Positions 25,065 through 34,351 of a stretch of 64,000 bases of DNA are shown here, piece by piece. This DNA is from Paracoccus sp. S3-43 (lineage in GTDB: Bacteria > Pseudomonadota > Alphaproteobacteria > Rhodobacterales > Rhodobacteraceae). The notes under the pieces were generated by a model. It made no database searches and was not told the origin of the DNA. It worked only from the letters and a program-made list of their open reading frames with translations. The DNA lies in contig NZ_CP119082.1 of NCBI RefSeq assembly GCF_029027965.1, positions 1,530,001 through 1,594,000 of the forward strand. Reading direction: 5' to 3'. The position numbers and the translations under genes were made by a program. The first letter of the stretch is position 1. Every line of letters begins with the position of its first letter.

Positions 25065-25673
25065 CTACTGATTTGTTTGAGCCCTCCTGCCTTCGCCATG
25101 CGCGTCGCGCAGGATTCCGATGCCGCCCCAAGCGGCGACGCCGGCGACCGCGACACCGACCACGAGATCGGGCCAATTGCTGCCCAGCCACCAGACGAGA
25201 CCGCCCGCGACGAGAATACCGCCGTTCGAAATGAAGTCGTTCAGACTGAAGGTGTTGGCCGCTCTGACGTTCACGTCCGGGTCCTCGAGCCGACCAAGGA
25301 GCCAGATGCAGATGCCGTTCACAACCGCGGCAATGAGGGCCATGGAAATCATGAGTGGGCCGAGCGGCTCGGAGCCTGTGTAGTAGCGGCGAACAGCGTC
25401 GATCAGGATGCCAGCCGCGAAGAGCAGCAGCAGCCCTCCTGACACGTTGGCGGCTCCGCGCTTCCATTTGTCCGAACGAGACAGGGCAAAAAGGCTGATG
25501 GCGTAGACGAAGCTGTCGGAGGTGTTGTCCAGACCGTTGGCAATCAACGCGCTGGAGTCGCCCAATGCGCCTGTCGCAAAAAAGCCGATGGCGATCGCCG
25601 CATTCAGCAGCAGAACCGTCCAGAGCGTACGGCGCTGACGTTCATCCGGATTCTTTGGCAGTTCTTTGGTCAT
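25065..25673 (-). CDS. cation diffusion facilitator family transporter
   Basis: 202 residues from ATG 25673, chosen because ggagg lies 8 bp upstream (the in-frame ATG at 25688 has none). Five to six membrane helices, beginning LLLNAAIAIGFFATG. The CDF metal site is visible as NGLDNTSDSFVYAISL in the second helix and SLNDFISNGGILVAGG in the fifth. The usual C-terminal cytoplasmic domain is very short, as in the small CDF-like exporters of cadmium or zinc. It is on the minus strand downstream of the MerR-ynfA pair. Export of Zn, Cd or Pb is inferred from the neighbours. Confidence 0.8.
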   Translation of the reverse strand: MTKELPKNPDERQRRTLWTVLLLNAAIAIGFFATGALGDSSALIANGLDNTSDSFVYAISLFALSRSDKWKRGAANVSGGLLLLFAAGILIDAVRRYYTGSEPLGPLMISMALIAAVVNGICIWLLGRLEDPDVNVRAANTFSLNDFISNGGILVAGGLVWWLGSNWPDLVVGVAVAGVAAWGGIGILRDAHGEGRRAQTNQ

Positions 25674-25849
25674 CAGGTTCGCCTCCATTTGTGCTGCCCG
25701 TCGGATCAAGGCGGCCTCATCTGCCCTGCATGCGAAAGGCACTCGATCCTCGCCAGAAAAGAAGCAGCCTGCTGCCTCAAGAATCGGCCGAGACATAATC
25801 TTAGTCGCTGTAGTCGCTAGAGGTTCAAGGGCTGCGCGCTGATTAACGT

Positions 25850-26185
25850 CTAGACGCTGCGCGGGGCGAGCAGGATCAGGGCCGCCCCCGCAAGGCAAAC
25901 GACGCCGCCTATGAGATCCCAGCGATCGGGTCGCTCGCCTTCGGCCAGCCACATCCAGAGGACGGACGCCACGATGTAGACGCCCCCGTAGGCTGCGTAG
26001 GCGCGCCCGGCGAAGGCCGAGTCGATCTGCGCCAGGAGCCAGCCAAAGGCGATCAGGCTCGCAACGCCTGGAACGAGCCAAACCGCTGAGGCGCCGAGGC
26101 GCCACCACGCCCAGATGGCGAAACAGCCCGCGATTTCGGCCAGAGCCGCGGCGGCATAGACTGCCAGGGTCGGCAGCGCTGTCAT
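25850..26185 (-). CDS. ynfA: YnfA/UPF0060 family small membrane protein
   Basis: 111 residues with four membrane helices ([84 protein letters not shown]). The YAAYGGVYI and EGxRPDRWD motifs identify the family, which is related to small multidrug transporters. It overlaps the MerR gene by ATGA, so it is co-transcribed with the regulator. The substrate here is unknown; YnfA genes are frequent companions of metal-resistance regulators. Confidence 0.9.
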   Translation of the reverse strand: MTALPTLAVYAAAALAEIAGCFAIWAWWRLGASAVWLVPGVASLIAFGWLLAQIDSAFAGRAYAAYGGVYIVASVLWMWLAEGERPDRWDLIGGVVCLAGAALILLAPRSV

Positions 26186-26616
26186 CCGGCGGCCTCGGAC
26201 GCCCCGTGGTTCTGCGCGCAATGGGAATGGTCGCTCAGCACCTCGATCACGCGGCAGTCGGCCACGGTACCCTGTGCGCACTGCGTGATCATGCGCTCGA
26301 GCTCTGCCTTCAGCGCCGTGAGACGCGCGATCCGGGCCTTGACCGCGGTGAGCTGCTTCTTCGCGATGACGTCGGCGGCTGCGCAGGATTGATCCGGCTT
26401 ATCGGAGAGGCTCAGAAGGTCGCGTATGGCGTCCAGCGGAAACCCAAGCTCGCGCGCGTGGCGGATGAACGCCAGCCGATCCAGCGCCGAGCCCCCGTAG
26501 AGCCGCTGGTTCCCGGCGCTGCGCTCTGGCTCCGGCAGGAGGCCGATCTGCTCGTAATAGCGGATCGTCGGAACCTTCACGCCGGCCGCTTCACCCAATT
26601 TTCCGATGGTGAGCAT
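26182..26616 (-). CDS. MerR-family metal-responsive regulator (PbrR/CadR/ZntR-like)
   Basis: 144 residues from ATG 26616. N-terminal winged helix: [27 protein letters not shown] and [26 protein letters not shown] dimerisation helix follows, with Cys in DQSCAAADV (about residue 78), and a C-terminal metal loop with [21 protein letters not shown]. Cys residues near 78, 113 and 119 are the positions used for Pb, Cd or Zn binding in this group; which metal is preferred cannot be seen. The gene is divergent from the P-type ATPase gene and the shared promoter has MerR layout. Confidence 0.88.
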   Translation of the reverse strand: MLTIGKLGEAAGVKVPTIRYYEQIGLLPEPERSAGNQRLYGGSALDRLAFIRHARELGFPLDAIRDLLSLSDKPDQSCAAADVIAKKQLTAVKARIARLTALKAELERMITQCAQGTVADCRVIEVLSDHSHCAQNHGASEAAG

Positions 26617-26627
26617 CAGATTCCCTC

Positions 26628-26658
26628 TTGAAGCTATAGTTACTAGAGACACTACGTT
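26628..26658 (+). promoter_or_regulatory. MerR-type promoter of the P-type ATPase gene
   Basis: -35 TTGAAG (26628-26633), -10 TACGTT (26653-26658), separated by 19 bp, longer than the usual 17 as in MerR-regulated promoters. The spacer holds a partly symmetrical CTATAGTTACTAG where the regulator would bind and untwist DNA. Confidence 0.6.
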
Positions 26659-26708
26659 CCCGGCTGAGCGAATACAACGTTGCCCGCTGAGCGGGGTGGA
26701 AGGGCGTG

Positions 26709-28937
26709 ATGACGGCGAACGGCAGTGCAACCTACGAGTGGACGGTTTCCGGGATGGACTGTGCGTCGTGCGCCGGCAAGGTGCGAGGCGCCGTCCAACA
26801 CCTGCCGGGCGTGAGCGACGTCGACGTGGCGCTGATGACCGAGCGGCTTCGGCTGACCCTCGACGAAGGGCAGACCCAGCGCGACCAGGTTGAGGCGATC
26901 GTCAAACGGCTCGGCTACGGGATCGCGGCGAAAGGATTGAGCCCGGATTGGAAACCCTTCGTGCTGCCGGACGGCCAGCAAGAATCCCGTACGGACGGCT
27001 CGCGGGATGCCGCAGGAGTCGCGCCCGACACTGGATCGACAAGGCCTGACAGCGGCCCAGCGCCCGGTTCGCGTTGGTATCGGACCGCGAAGGGCAGTCT
27101 GGTGATCGGCACCGGGCTCCTCCTCGCGGCGGCATGGGCCGTGAATCTGTTCGCCTCCGAGGACGTAGCGAACTGGGCCTTCATCCTCGCCACGATTATC
27201 GGTGTTGCGCCAATCGCGCGGCGCGCCGTGGCGTCCGCCCGATCGGGCATGCCATTCACGATTGAGATGCTGATGACTATCGCCGCCACCGGCGCGCTTG
27301 TCATCAATGCCGCGGAAGAAGCGGCGCTGGTGGTCTTCCTCTTCGCAGTCGGGGAGGTTCTCGAGGGCGTCGCGGCGAACAAGGCCCGCGACGGGATCCG
27401 TGCGCTCGCGCGCCTCGTGCCGAAGACGGCTCTACTGGAAGTGGATGGCAGGACGCGAGTGATCCCGGCCGACCGGCTGCAGGTGGGCCAGATCGTTCTG
27501 GTGCGCCCCGGAGACCGGGTCCCGGCAGACGGCGAGGTCATCGAGGGCACCTCCGGCGTCGATGAGAGCGCGGTCACGGGCGAGAGCATGCCGAAGCTGA
27601 AGGTGCCCGAAGCGCCAGTCTTTGCTGGCTCAATCAATTCTGAAGCGGCGCTGCGAGTCCGGGTCACCAAGTCGGCCAAGGACAACACCATCGCCCGCAT
27701 CATTCGTCTGGTCGAGGAAGCGGAGAGCGCCCGCGCGCCGACGGAGCGCTTCATCGACCGGTTCAGCCGCATCTACATGCCCGCCGTGGTCGGAGTTGCG
27801 GTGCTGGTGGCGATCATCCCGCCCCTCGCATTCGGTCAAGCCTGGGACACGTGGATCTACCGCGCGCTCGCGCTGCTCTTGATCGGATGCCCCTGCGCGC
27901 TGGTGATATCCGTACCGGCTTCCATCGCTTCCGCGCTTTCCTCCGGTTCGCGACGTGGCCTCCTGATGAAGGGAGGCGCCGTGATCGAGGCCGCAGCGGC
28001 GACCACGCATGTTGCATTCGACAAGACGGGGACCCTGACCCATGGGAGGCCGCGCATCACGGATGTGGTGTCGGTCTCAGGATCGGAGACGGAGGTGCTG
28101 GCGCTAGCTGCGGCCGTTGAAGCGGGATCGAGCCATCCACTGGCGGAGGCGATCCTGTCGCGCGCAGAAGCTGCGGGAATCACGTCCTTGGCCGCATCGG
28201 CCGCCAAGGCGCTCCCCGGCCGGGGGGTCGAAGGGGTCATCGAGGGCGAGCCCGCCTGGGTGGGCTCTCCTCGGTTCGCGGAGGAGCGCGGCGTGTTTGA
28301 CGATGGCGCGCGGCAGAGGGCGGCCAGCCTCGAGAAAGAGGGTAAGACGGTCGTAGCGGTCTTCGGTCTGAGCAAGCTTGTCGGGCTCATCGCGCTCCGG
28401 GATGAGCCCCGAGAGGATGCCGCCCGCGCAGTGAAGCAGCTGAAGGCGCTCGGCGTCAGTTCGGTAATGCTGACCGGAGACAACGGACGCACGGCGGCAG
28501 CCATTTCCGACGGTCTCGGCATTGACTATCGCGCCGAGCTGATGCCCGAAGACAAGGTTGCAGCGATCCGCGAGATGACCTCGAGGGGTCACGTGATGAT
28601 GGTGGGTGACGGCATCAACGACGCCCCCGCGCTCGCCTCCGCCCATGTGGGCGTCGCGATGGGCTCCGGAACCGACGTTGCGCTCGAGACCGCCGACGCC
28701 GCAATTCTGCGCAATCGGGTAACTGATGTCGCCAGCAAAATACGACTTTCCCGGGCGACCATGGCGAACATTCGGCAGAACGTGGCGATCGCGCTCGGCC
28801 TCAAAGCGGTGTTTCTTGTTACCACCATCCTTGGCATCACCGGGCTCTGGATTGCCATTCTCGCCGACACGGGCGCGACTGTACTCGTCACGCTTAACGC
28901 ACTGCGGCTTCTCGCTTTCGATCCGGAGGAGACCTGA
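26709..28937 (+). CDS. zntA: Zn/Cd/Pb-exporting P1B-type ATPase
   Basis: 742 residues from ATG 26709 (a GTG is directly in front). An N-terminal heavy-metal-associated domain carries GMDCASC (Cys18, Cys21). Membrane helices precede the actuator motif VTGES (SAVTGESMPK); the transmembrane metal site is CPC in LIGCPCALVISVPASI (about residue 393); the phosphorylated Asp is in FDKTGTLTHG (about 437); MLTGDNGRTA and MVGDGINDAPALASA form the nucleotide and hinge regions. The CPC-ALVISVP sequence is of the ZntA/CadA/PbrA group rather than the copper group. It heads an operon with an ICMT-like gene and lspA, and is controlled by the divergent MerR protein. Confidence 0.9.
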   Translation: MTANGSATYEWTVSGMDCASCAGKVRGAVQHLPGVSDVDVALMTERLRLTLDEGQTQRDQVEAIVKRLGYGIAAKGLSPDWKPFVLPDGQQESRTDGSRDAAGVAPDTGSTRPDSGPAPGSRWYRTAKGSLVIGTGLLLAAAWAVNLFASEDVANWAFILATIIGVAPIARRAVASARSGMPFTIEMLMTIAATGALVINAAEEAALVVFLFAVGEVLEGVAANKARDGIRALARLVPKTALLEVDGRTRVIPADRLQVGQIVLVRPGDRVPADGEVIEGTSGVDESAVTGESMPKLKVPEAPVFAGSINSEAALRVRVTKSAKDNTIARIIRLVEEAESARAPTERFIDRFSRIYMPAVVGVAVLVAIIPPLAFGQAWDTWIYRALALLLIGCPCALVISVPASIASALSSGSRRGLLMKGGAVIEAAAATTHVAFDKTGTLTHGRPRITDVVSVSGSETEVLALAAAVEAGSSHPLAEAILSRAEAAGITSLAASAAKALPGRGVEGVIEGEPAWVGSPRFAEERGVFDDGARQRAASLEKEGKTVVAVFGLSKLVGLIALRDEPREDAARAVKQLKALGVSSVMLTGDNGRTAAAISDGLGIDYRAELMPEDKVAAIREMTSRGHVMMVGDGINDAPALASAHVGVAMGSGTDVALETADAAILRNRVTDVASKIRLSRATMANIRQNVAIALGLKAVFLVTTILGITGLWIAILADTGATVLVTLNALRLLAFDPEET

Positions 28938-28938
28938 G

Positions 28939-29562
28939 ATGCTGTCTCCGTTCGGCTGGTCGGCGCTCGCCGTCCTTTTCGGCTATCTCGCGCTTTTTTT
29001 CTGGGGCAGCGCCGTCGCGGCACAGGCGGCAGGGAAACCGGTCTGGCTGTTTGCCCGCGCCTCAGGACGCGACCGCGCGGCCGCTTTCGGGTTCCGCGCC
29101 GCGTTCATCCTCGCTTTTTTCGGACCCCTCCTCTGGATAGTTTGGCCGATGTTGCACAAGGTCGATCCCTTCTGGACCGAAGGAAGAGCCGTTGCGCTTG
29201 GCATCATCGGTATCTTCATCGCGGGCCTTGGCGCGATGGTGGCCTTTGCAGCTCAGATGTCGATGGGCTCATCCTGGCGCGTCGGTGTGGTGAGCGGTGC
29301 AACGGGAAGCCTCGTCTCAGGTGGGCTATATCAGTTCAGCCGGAACCCGACCTTCGTCGGGCAATTCGCGCTGCTGGCCGGTGTCGCCCTGGCGGTGCCT
29401 GCCGTCCCGACGATCCTTGCGCCGATCCTGTTCCTCTGGTCGGCAGCCACGCAGGTCCGGTCGGAGGAAGCTGTGCTGCGCGAAGCCCTGGGGCCAGACT
29501 ATGACCGCTATGTCGCATCGGTTCCGCGCTGGATCGGCATCCCGAGGAAGGCCGCGCCATGA
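28939..29562 (+). CDS. isoprenylcysteine carboxyl methyltransferase-like membrane protein
   Basis: 207 residues from ATG 28939 (ggagga 11 bp upstream). Five helices; the C-terminal part GLYQFSRNPTFVGQFALLAGVALAVP and ILFLWSAATQVRSEEAVLREALGPDYDRYVASVPRW is the PEMT/ICMT signature, with the SAM-binding RNP and the E-E-x-x-L motif. The family methylates prenyl-cysteine, phospholipid head groups or unknown partners in bacteria. Its place between a metal-ATPase gene and lspA is common in lead and zinc clusters; a role in envelope adaptation is inference. Confidence 0.82.
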   Translation: MLSPFGWSALAVLFGYLALFFWGSAVAAQAAGKPVWLFARASGRDRAAAFGFRAAFILAFFGPLLWIVWPMLHKVDPFWTEGRAVALGIIGIFIAGLGAMVAFAAQMSMGSSWRVGVVSGATGSLVSGGLYQFSRNPTFVGQFALLAGVALAVPAVPTILAPILFLWSAATQVRSEEAVLREALGPDYDRYVASVPRWIGIPRKAAP

Positions 29563-30044
29563 CCAATCCCATGATGCTTCTCTTGGTCGCCGCCACGGTG
29601 CTGGCCGACCAGCTGACCAAGGCGGCCGCCCTCTCGCTGCTTTCGCTGGGTGACGCGGTTCCAGTTCTTCCCGGCTTCGGGCTTGCGCTTGGCTTCAACG
29701 AAGGGTCGAGCTTCGGCATGCTGTCCGGCGTTATGGCAGGTAAGCCGCTGCTGATGGCCGCCTTGACCGGGGCACTGACCCTGATCTTCGCCGTCATGGC
29801 AGTTCGGGCGCGCCATCCGCTGGAGCGCGCAGGCTTCGTCCTGGTGGTAGGCGGTGCGCTTGGCAACATCATCGACCGGCTGCGGCAGGGCGCCGTGACC
29901 GACTTCCTCGACCTCTACTGGCGCAACTGGCACTGGCCCACGTTCAATGTCGCGGATATCGCGATCACTCTGGGCGCGGTGTGCATCCTCGCAACCTCTC
30001 TTTCCTCACGCCGCCGAAAGGAGCCTGTTCTTGACCGACACTGA
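29559..30044 (+). CDS. lspA: lipoprotein signal peptidase (LspA/PbrC-like)
   Basis: 161 residues, overlapping the previous gene by ATGA. Four helices; the aspartic protease motifs are GNIIDRLRQGAVTDFLDLY (first Asp) and FNVADIAITLG (second Asp), and the N-terminal DQLTKAAAL and NEGSSFGML blocks are conserved. It cleaves prolipoprotein signal peptides, but in metal clusters (PbrBC type) this paralogue is linked to lead resistance. It is a second copy beyond the housekeeping gene, which is expected elsewhere. Confidence 0.92.
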   Translation: MTNPMMLLLVAATVLADQLTKAAALSLLSLGDAVPVLPGFGLALGFNEGSSFGMLSGVMAGKPLLMAALTGALTLIFAVMAVRARHPLERAGFVLVVGGALGNIIDRLRQGAVTDFLDLYWRNWHWPTFNVADIAITLGAVCILATSLSSRRRKEPVLDRH

Positions 30045-30231
30045 CGCACAGGCCCTGTCCCGCGACGATCTGCCCCTCACGGTCGCGTTCTTGATCACGC
30101 TGGCGGCAACGCTCGGCGCGCTCTTCGTCGGCGAGGTGCTCAGGCATATGCCCAAGCTTCCATGGCTATGCCCAGTGTCCGATCGAAACGGGGGCCAGCA
30201 TCCACCCCCATCTCCGGGCATTATTCTTTGA
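30031..30231 (+). pseudogene. DsbB-like disulfide oxidoreductase, truncated N-terminus
   Basis: A TTG start (30031) after aaaggag opens LTDTDAQALSRDDLPLTVAF then LAATLGALFVGEVLRHMP. This is the first helix of DsbB-type quinone oxidoreductases, where the sequence normally continues to a C-x-x-C loop with WYQR. Instead it turns into unrelated sequence and stops after about 67 codons. The arsenic operon is joined tail-on just beyond, so the gene was cut at this module boundary. Confidence 0.5.
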
Positions 30232-30248
30232 ATGCTCCGTCTGATCTT

Positions 30249-31436
30249 CTAGACAGCGGGTATTCTTCGTTGCCGATGAACCGAGGCCGCGAGGACCAGA
30301 GCGGCAACGCAGGGTACGGCCGCCATGGCGGAAAGTATCGCGAGGGTGCCATCCGCTCCGAATGCCTCGATCAGAAACGCACCGATCATCGGCGCGGCGG
30401 CGGCGGCGAAAAGCATCGGCATGGCGAGGCGCCCCATCGTCTGCGCGTAGCGGTCAGACCCGAAGAGAGTGAGCGGCAAAGCGCCGCGAGCGATCGACCA
30501 AAGACCATTTCCCGCCCCATAGGCGACCAGCGCCGCGGAGGCAGGAGCTCCGAGCTGCAGACCCAGAAAACCGAGAAGCACCAGACCGACCGCCGAACCC
30601 ATTGTCCAGATCGGATGATGGCGCCCGCGGCCCAGCATCTCGAGGACGCGGGCGCCGACCTGTGCCGGCCCGATCAAGGTGCCGAGCGCAATCGCAGTGG
30701 CCAATGCGTATCCCTCGGCGGTCAGGATCCTGATCAGATGGATCGACCAGATGGTCGCCAGCATCGACAGGCTCACGCCAGCCGCAACGATGCACAGGAA
30801 GCGCAAATCGAGAAGACCCGGCAGGTCGGGCAGCATTGCTCCGGTCGACTGCGCCTTCTCTTCCGCGGGCGGTCTCCGCGGCAGGAGACAGAGGCTGATC
30901 GGCAGCGTCACCGTCAGATGTAGCGCCGCATAGGCGAAACATGTCCCTCGCCAGCCGACGATCTCGACCAGCCATGCCGAGATCGGCCAACAAACCGTGC
31001 TGGCGAAACCGCCCCACAGGGTGAGCTGGGTGATCGCCGCCCGCGCGTCTCGCCCGAAGAGCCGCCCGAGCGTCGAGAAAGCCGCATCATACAGGCCCGC
31101 CGACATGCCGAGACCGAGAATGGCCCAGGCGGCGAAATACACCGGCAGGCTTCGGGCGCTGCCAAGCAAAACCAGGCCCGTTGCAATCAGCGCCATCCCG
31201 GTCGCCAGCACTCGCCGGCCGCCGGTAATTTGGATCAGCCGGCCCACGGTCGGCGCGGCGAAGCCCGCCACCAAGAGACCGCCGGATACGCCGGCGGATA
31301 GCATGCCGACGCTCCAACCCGTGTCAGCGGCAATCGGACCCGCCAGAACCGCCATCAGGTAATAAGTGCTGCCCCAAGCGAAGATCTCAATCACACCGAG
31401 GGCAGAGACGGTACGGGTCCTTGCAGGAAGGGTCAT
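30249..31436 (-). CDS. MFS transporter of the arsenic operon
   Basis: 395 residues, 12 membrane helices. VIEIFAWGSTYYLMAVLAGP starts helix 1; GGRRVLATGMALIATG is the loop 2-3 region; LFGRDARAAITQLTLWGGFASTVCWP follows in the middle. The substrate is unknown. It is the last gene of the minus-strand arsenic cluster, overlapping the flavoprotein gene by ATGA. Together the two may modify and export an arsenical, but that is inference. It is a different branch from ArsJ, which is present separately. Confidence 0.75.
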   Translation of the reverse strand: MTLPARTRTVSALGVIEIFAWGSTYYLMAVLAGPIAADTGWSVGMLSAGVSGGLLVAGFAAPTVGRLIQITGGRRVLATGMALIATGLVLLGSARSLPVYFAAWAILGLGMSAGLYDAAFSTLGRLFGRDARAAITQLTLWGGFASTVCWPISAWLVEIVGWRGTCFAYAALHLTVTLPISLCLLPRRPPAEEKAQSTGAMLPDLPGLLDLRFLCIVAAGVSLSMLATIWSIHLIRILTAEGYALATAIALGTLIGPAQVGARVLEMLGRGRHHPIWTMGSAVGLVLLGFLGLQLGAPASAALVAYGAGNGLWSIARGALPLTLFGSDRYAQTMGRLAMPMLFAAAAAPMIGAFLIEAFGADGTLAILSAMAAVPCVAALVLAASVHRQRRIPAV

Positions 31437-32872
31437 GCCGGGAGGCTGGCCCGCGCAGCCGTATTGCAGCCACAGCCACTTTCCCCCTCGGCCTTGGCGA
31501 GCTCGTCGGCGACGCAGCACGCGGCGGCATTCGCCTTGGGCGGGCCGCCGCAGCAGGTCGCCTCCTTCGCCGGCGCTTTCGGAGGTGCGCAGCAAGCATC
31601 CGCCGTTGCGTCGATTGTGGACCTGGTCCTGCAAACGCCCGTCTCGGGAAGCTTCAGGTGCACCTGCCGAGCAGCGACGGCGTCGCCGGCCAGTTCGGCG
31701 ACGACCGAGCGAACCTGCTCATACCCTGTGGTCATCAGGAAGGTCGGGGCGCGGCCGTAGCTCTTCATCCCGACGATGTAGAAGTCGCGCTCGGGATGTG
31801 CGAGTTCGACCACCCCGTGAGGCCGGACGGTTCCGCAGGAGTGGAGGTTAGGGTCGATCAGCGGCGCCAGCGCCGGCGTAGCTTCGACCGACGGGTCGAG
31901 CGACAGGCGCAACTCGGACAGCGGCGTCAGATCGGGGCGGAAGCCAGTGGCGACAACGATGCGGTCCACCGTCAGTTCTGCCGGACGCCCGTCCTCTGTG
32001 CCGAGGACCCGCAGGGCCTCGCCTTCGGCCGCAATCCGCTCGACGGAGAAAGGCGAATGGAAGCTGACCCGTCGCGACTGCACTGCCTCGGCCGCCCGCA
32101 GTCCGAGCCTGCCGCGGCCGGGAAGCTGGTCGTTGAGGCCGCCGCCTAGCACGCGCTCGATGCCGCCCGAGCGCGTGGCCCAGGTGATCCGCGTGCCCGG
32201 CTCCTGCTCCTGCAGATCCATCAGGTCGAGGGCGGCGTTGATCGCCGAATGGCCCGCGCCGATCACGAGCGTATGCCTGCCGGCATAGTCCTCGCGCGTT
32301 GCGCCGAGTACGTCGGGAATGCCGTAGTGGATGCGGTCGCGGTTCTCGATCTCCCCCTCGACGGGCAGCCCGTCAAGTCCGATCGGATTCGGCTTCACCC
32401 ACGTGCCGGAGGCGTCGATGACCGCCCTTGCCAGCGCACGGCGCCGCTCTCCCGCAGCATCCCGCCAGAGAACGACGAAGGGCGCCGCGTCGCGGCCCTC
32501 GCCCGAAAGCTTCGAATGCCCTTTCCGGGTGACCGCCAGAACCTCGGCGTCAAGCCGCAGGTTCGGGGCGATCGCCGGATGTGCGGCGAGTGGAGCGAGA
32601 TAGTCGCGGATCAGCTCCGCGCCAGTCGGCATGTAATCGGGTACTGGCGCGATCCAGTCGTTCTCTTCGAGCAACACGCGCGCCTCTGCGTCGACGTTGT
32701 ATTCCCAAGGCGAAAACACGCGGACATGCGCCCACTGGGCCACCGTCGCGCCAGCCGAGGTGCCTCGTTCGAAGATCAGAGGCTGGAGCCCGCGCCGAAG
32801 CAGATGGGCGGCTGCCGCGAGCCCCACAGGACCTGCGCCGATCACGGCCACTGGAAGTTCGGAAATCAGCAT
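31433..32872 (-). CDS. ArsO-like FAD/NAD(P)-binding protein with Cys-rich tail
   Basis: 479 residues. PVAVIGAGPVGLAAAAHLLRRG (about 7-28) is the FAD fold, HTLVIGAGHSAINAALDL the NAD(P) fold, and DRIVVATGFRPDL plus FYIVGMKSYGRAPTFLM complete the flavin monooxygenase-like core. The last 60 residues are an added tail with five groups of cysteines (CRT, CCAPP, CCGGP, CCVAD, CGCN; nine Cys), well placed to bind As(III) or another thiophilic metal. ArsO-type flavoproteins are known from arsenic operons but their reaction is unsettled. It overlaps the MFS gene and follows arsR by 56 bp. Confidence 0.75.
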   Translation of the reverse strand: MLISELPVAVIGAGPVGLAAAAHLLRRGLQPLIFERGTSAGATVAQWAHVRVFSPWEYNVDAEARVLLEENDWIAPVPDYMPTGAELIRDYLAPLAAHPAIAPNLRLDAEVLAVTRKGHSKLSGEGRDAAPFVVLWRDAAGERRRALARAVIDASGTWVKPNPIGLDGLPVEGEIENRDRIHYGIPDVLGATREDYAGRHTLVIGAGHSAINAALDLMDLQEQEPGTRITWATRSGGIERVLGGGLNDQLPGRGRLGLRAAEAVQSRRVSFHSPFSVERIAAEGEALRVLGTEDGRPAELTVDRIVVATGFRPDLTPLSELRLSLDPSVEATPALAPLIDPNLHSCGTVRPHGVVELAHPERDFYIVGMKSYGRAPTFLMTTGYEQVRSVVAELAGDAVAARQVHLKLPETGVCRTRSTIDATADACCAPPKAPAKEATCCGGPPKANAAACCVADELAKAEGESGCGCNTAARASLPA

Positions 32873-32928
32873 ATCGCCACCTCATTCCATTGTTCTAGAT
32901 TCGTGGGAGGGCAAGGCAAAAAGAGAGA

Positions 32929-33261
32929 TCACCCCGCCACCTTCTCGGGCGCGCGATCCGAAGACGGTCCACACGTTTCATCGGCGCAGCATTCGTCGGC
33001 CAGAAACCCCAGCAGCGCGCTCATGGCCGGATACTCGGCGTGGCAGATGAGGCTGTTGCCCGCCCTATCCTGTCGCACAAGTCCACGGTCGATCAATCGC
33101 TTCAGATGGTGCGACAGCGTCGAGGCGGGCAGTCCGACCTGTTCCTGAACCTGACCGACCGCCAGACCGGCTCGCCCGGCACGCACCAGCGTCCGGTAGA
33201 TCTGCAGGCGGTTCGGATTGCCGAGCGCCTCGAGCTGATGAGCTGCTGTTTCGAGTTCCAT
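32929..33261 (-). CDS. arsR: ArsR-family As(III)-responsive repressor
   Basis: 110 residues. Winged-helix region: AHQLEALGNPNRLQIYRTLV, then VQEQVGLPASTLSHHLKRLIDRGLVRQ. Metal ligands differ from the classical ELCVCDL site: Cys73 (SLICHAE) and a C-terminal CCADETC (Cys91, 92, 97) suggest a C-terminal As(III) site as in other alphaproteobacterial ArsR groups. It lies 31 bp after acr3 and 56 bp before the flavoprotein gene, so it can be co-transcribed with the upstream operon or govern the last two genes. Confidence 0.88.
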   Translation of the reverse strand: MELETAAHQLEALGNPNRLQIYRTLVRAGRAGLAVGQVQEQVGLPASTLSHHLKRLIDRGLVRQDRAGNSLICHAEYPAMSALLGFLADECCADETCGPSSDRAPEKVAG

Positions 33262-33292
33262 GGAAATAGATTGACGCCGAACAGCCTTCCTG

Positions 33293-34351
33293 TCAATCTA
33301 ATTCCACAATTCTCGAACTGGAATGCACGACGTCTTCTTCGGACTGCGGGAAGCGCTTGCGGGTGCGGTTCGCAAACGCGACCAGCGTCAGCATCACCGG
33401 CACCTCGACCAGCACCCCCACCACCGTGGCAAGCGCCGCGCCCGAGCCCAGGCCGAAGAGGCTGATCGCCACCGCGACCGCGAGTTCGAAGAAGTTGGAG
33501 GTGCCGATCATGGCGCAGGGTGCGGCGATCCGGTGTGGGACCTTCATCGTCCAGGCGGCGGCATAGGCCAGCGCGAAGATGCCATAGCTCTGGATCAGGA
33601 TCGGCACCGCGATCATGGCGATCACCACGGGGTTCGCGAGGATCTTCTCTCCCTGCAGGCCGAAGAGGATCACCACGGTCGTGATCAGGCCCATCATCGA
33701 CCACGGCTTGATCCGGGCCGAGAACGCGTCGATCGCCTCGGGCGAGCCAAGCCGGCGCCGGGTCAGCAGGCCCGCGATCAACGGCAGGACGATGTAGAGC
33801 ACCGTCGCCAGCACCAGCGTTTCCCAAGGCACGGCGATATCGGTCACGCCGAGAAGAAAGGCCACGAGCGGCGCGTAGGCGACCACCATGACGAGATCGT
33901 TGACCGAGACCTGCACCAGCGTGTAGGTCGCGTCGCCGCGGGTCAGCTGAGACCATACGAAGACCATCGCCGTGCAGGGCGCAGCACCAAGCAGGATCAG
34001 CCCGGCGGTATACTGAGCGGCATCCTCCGGCTCGATCCAGGGCGCGAACACGTAATCGAAGAACAGAACCGCCAGAAACGCCATAGTGAACGGCTTGATC
34101 AGCCAGTTCACCGCCAGCGTGATCAAAAGGCCCTTCGGCTGGCGGGCGACGCCAGCAACAGCCTGAAGGTCGACGCCGACCATCATCGGATAGACCATGG
34201 CCCAGATCAGCACCGCCACCACCAGATTGACGCTGGCCACTTCTGCTGCTGCCACGGCCTCGACGAGCCCGGGCGCCGTGGCCCCGATTCCGATACCCAA
34301 GGCGATCGCAAGTGCAATCCAGAGGGTGAGATAACGTTCGAAGACACTCAT
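33293..34351 (-). CDS. acr3: Acr3-type arsenite efflux permease
   Basis: 352 residues with ten helices. Acr3 features are [45 protein letters not shown] (with the conserved Cys in the P-C-T-A-M helix break), and [23 protein letters not shown] (second Pro-Cys/Asn-helix region). It exports arsenite, driven by proton motive force. The start overlaps the arsJ stop by ATGA. It pairs with ArsC, which makes arsenite from arsenate. Confidence 0.95.
   Translation of the reverse strand: MSVFERYLTLWIALAIALGIGIGATAPGLVEAVAAAEVASVNLVVAVLIWAMVYPMMVGVDLQAVAGVARQPKGLLITLAVNWLIKPFTMAFLAVLFFDYVFAPWIEPEDAAQYTAGLILLGAAPCTAMVFVWSQLTRGDATYTLVQVSVNDLVMVVAYAPLVAFLLGVTDIAVPWETLVLATVLYIVLPLIAGLLTRRRLGSPEAIDAFSARIKPWSMMGLITTVVILFGLQGEKILANPVVIAMIAVPILIQSYGIFALAYAAAWTMKVPHRIAAPCAMIGTSNFFELAVAVAISLFGLGSGAALATVVGVLVEVPVMLTLVAFANRTRKRFPQSEEDVVHSSSRIVELD

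Noticed and set aside
25065-26108. Extended 347-codon version of the CDF gene
   Set aside because: Residues before ATG 25673 look random, overlap the ynfA gene and have no CDF feature; the ribosome site supports ATG 25673.
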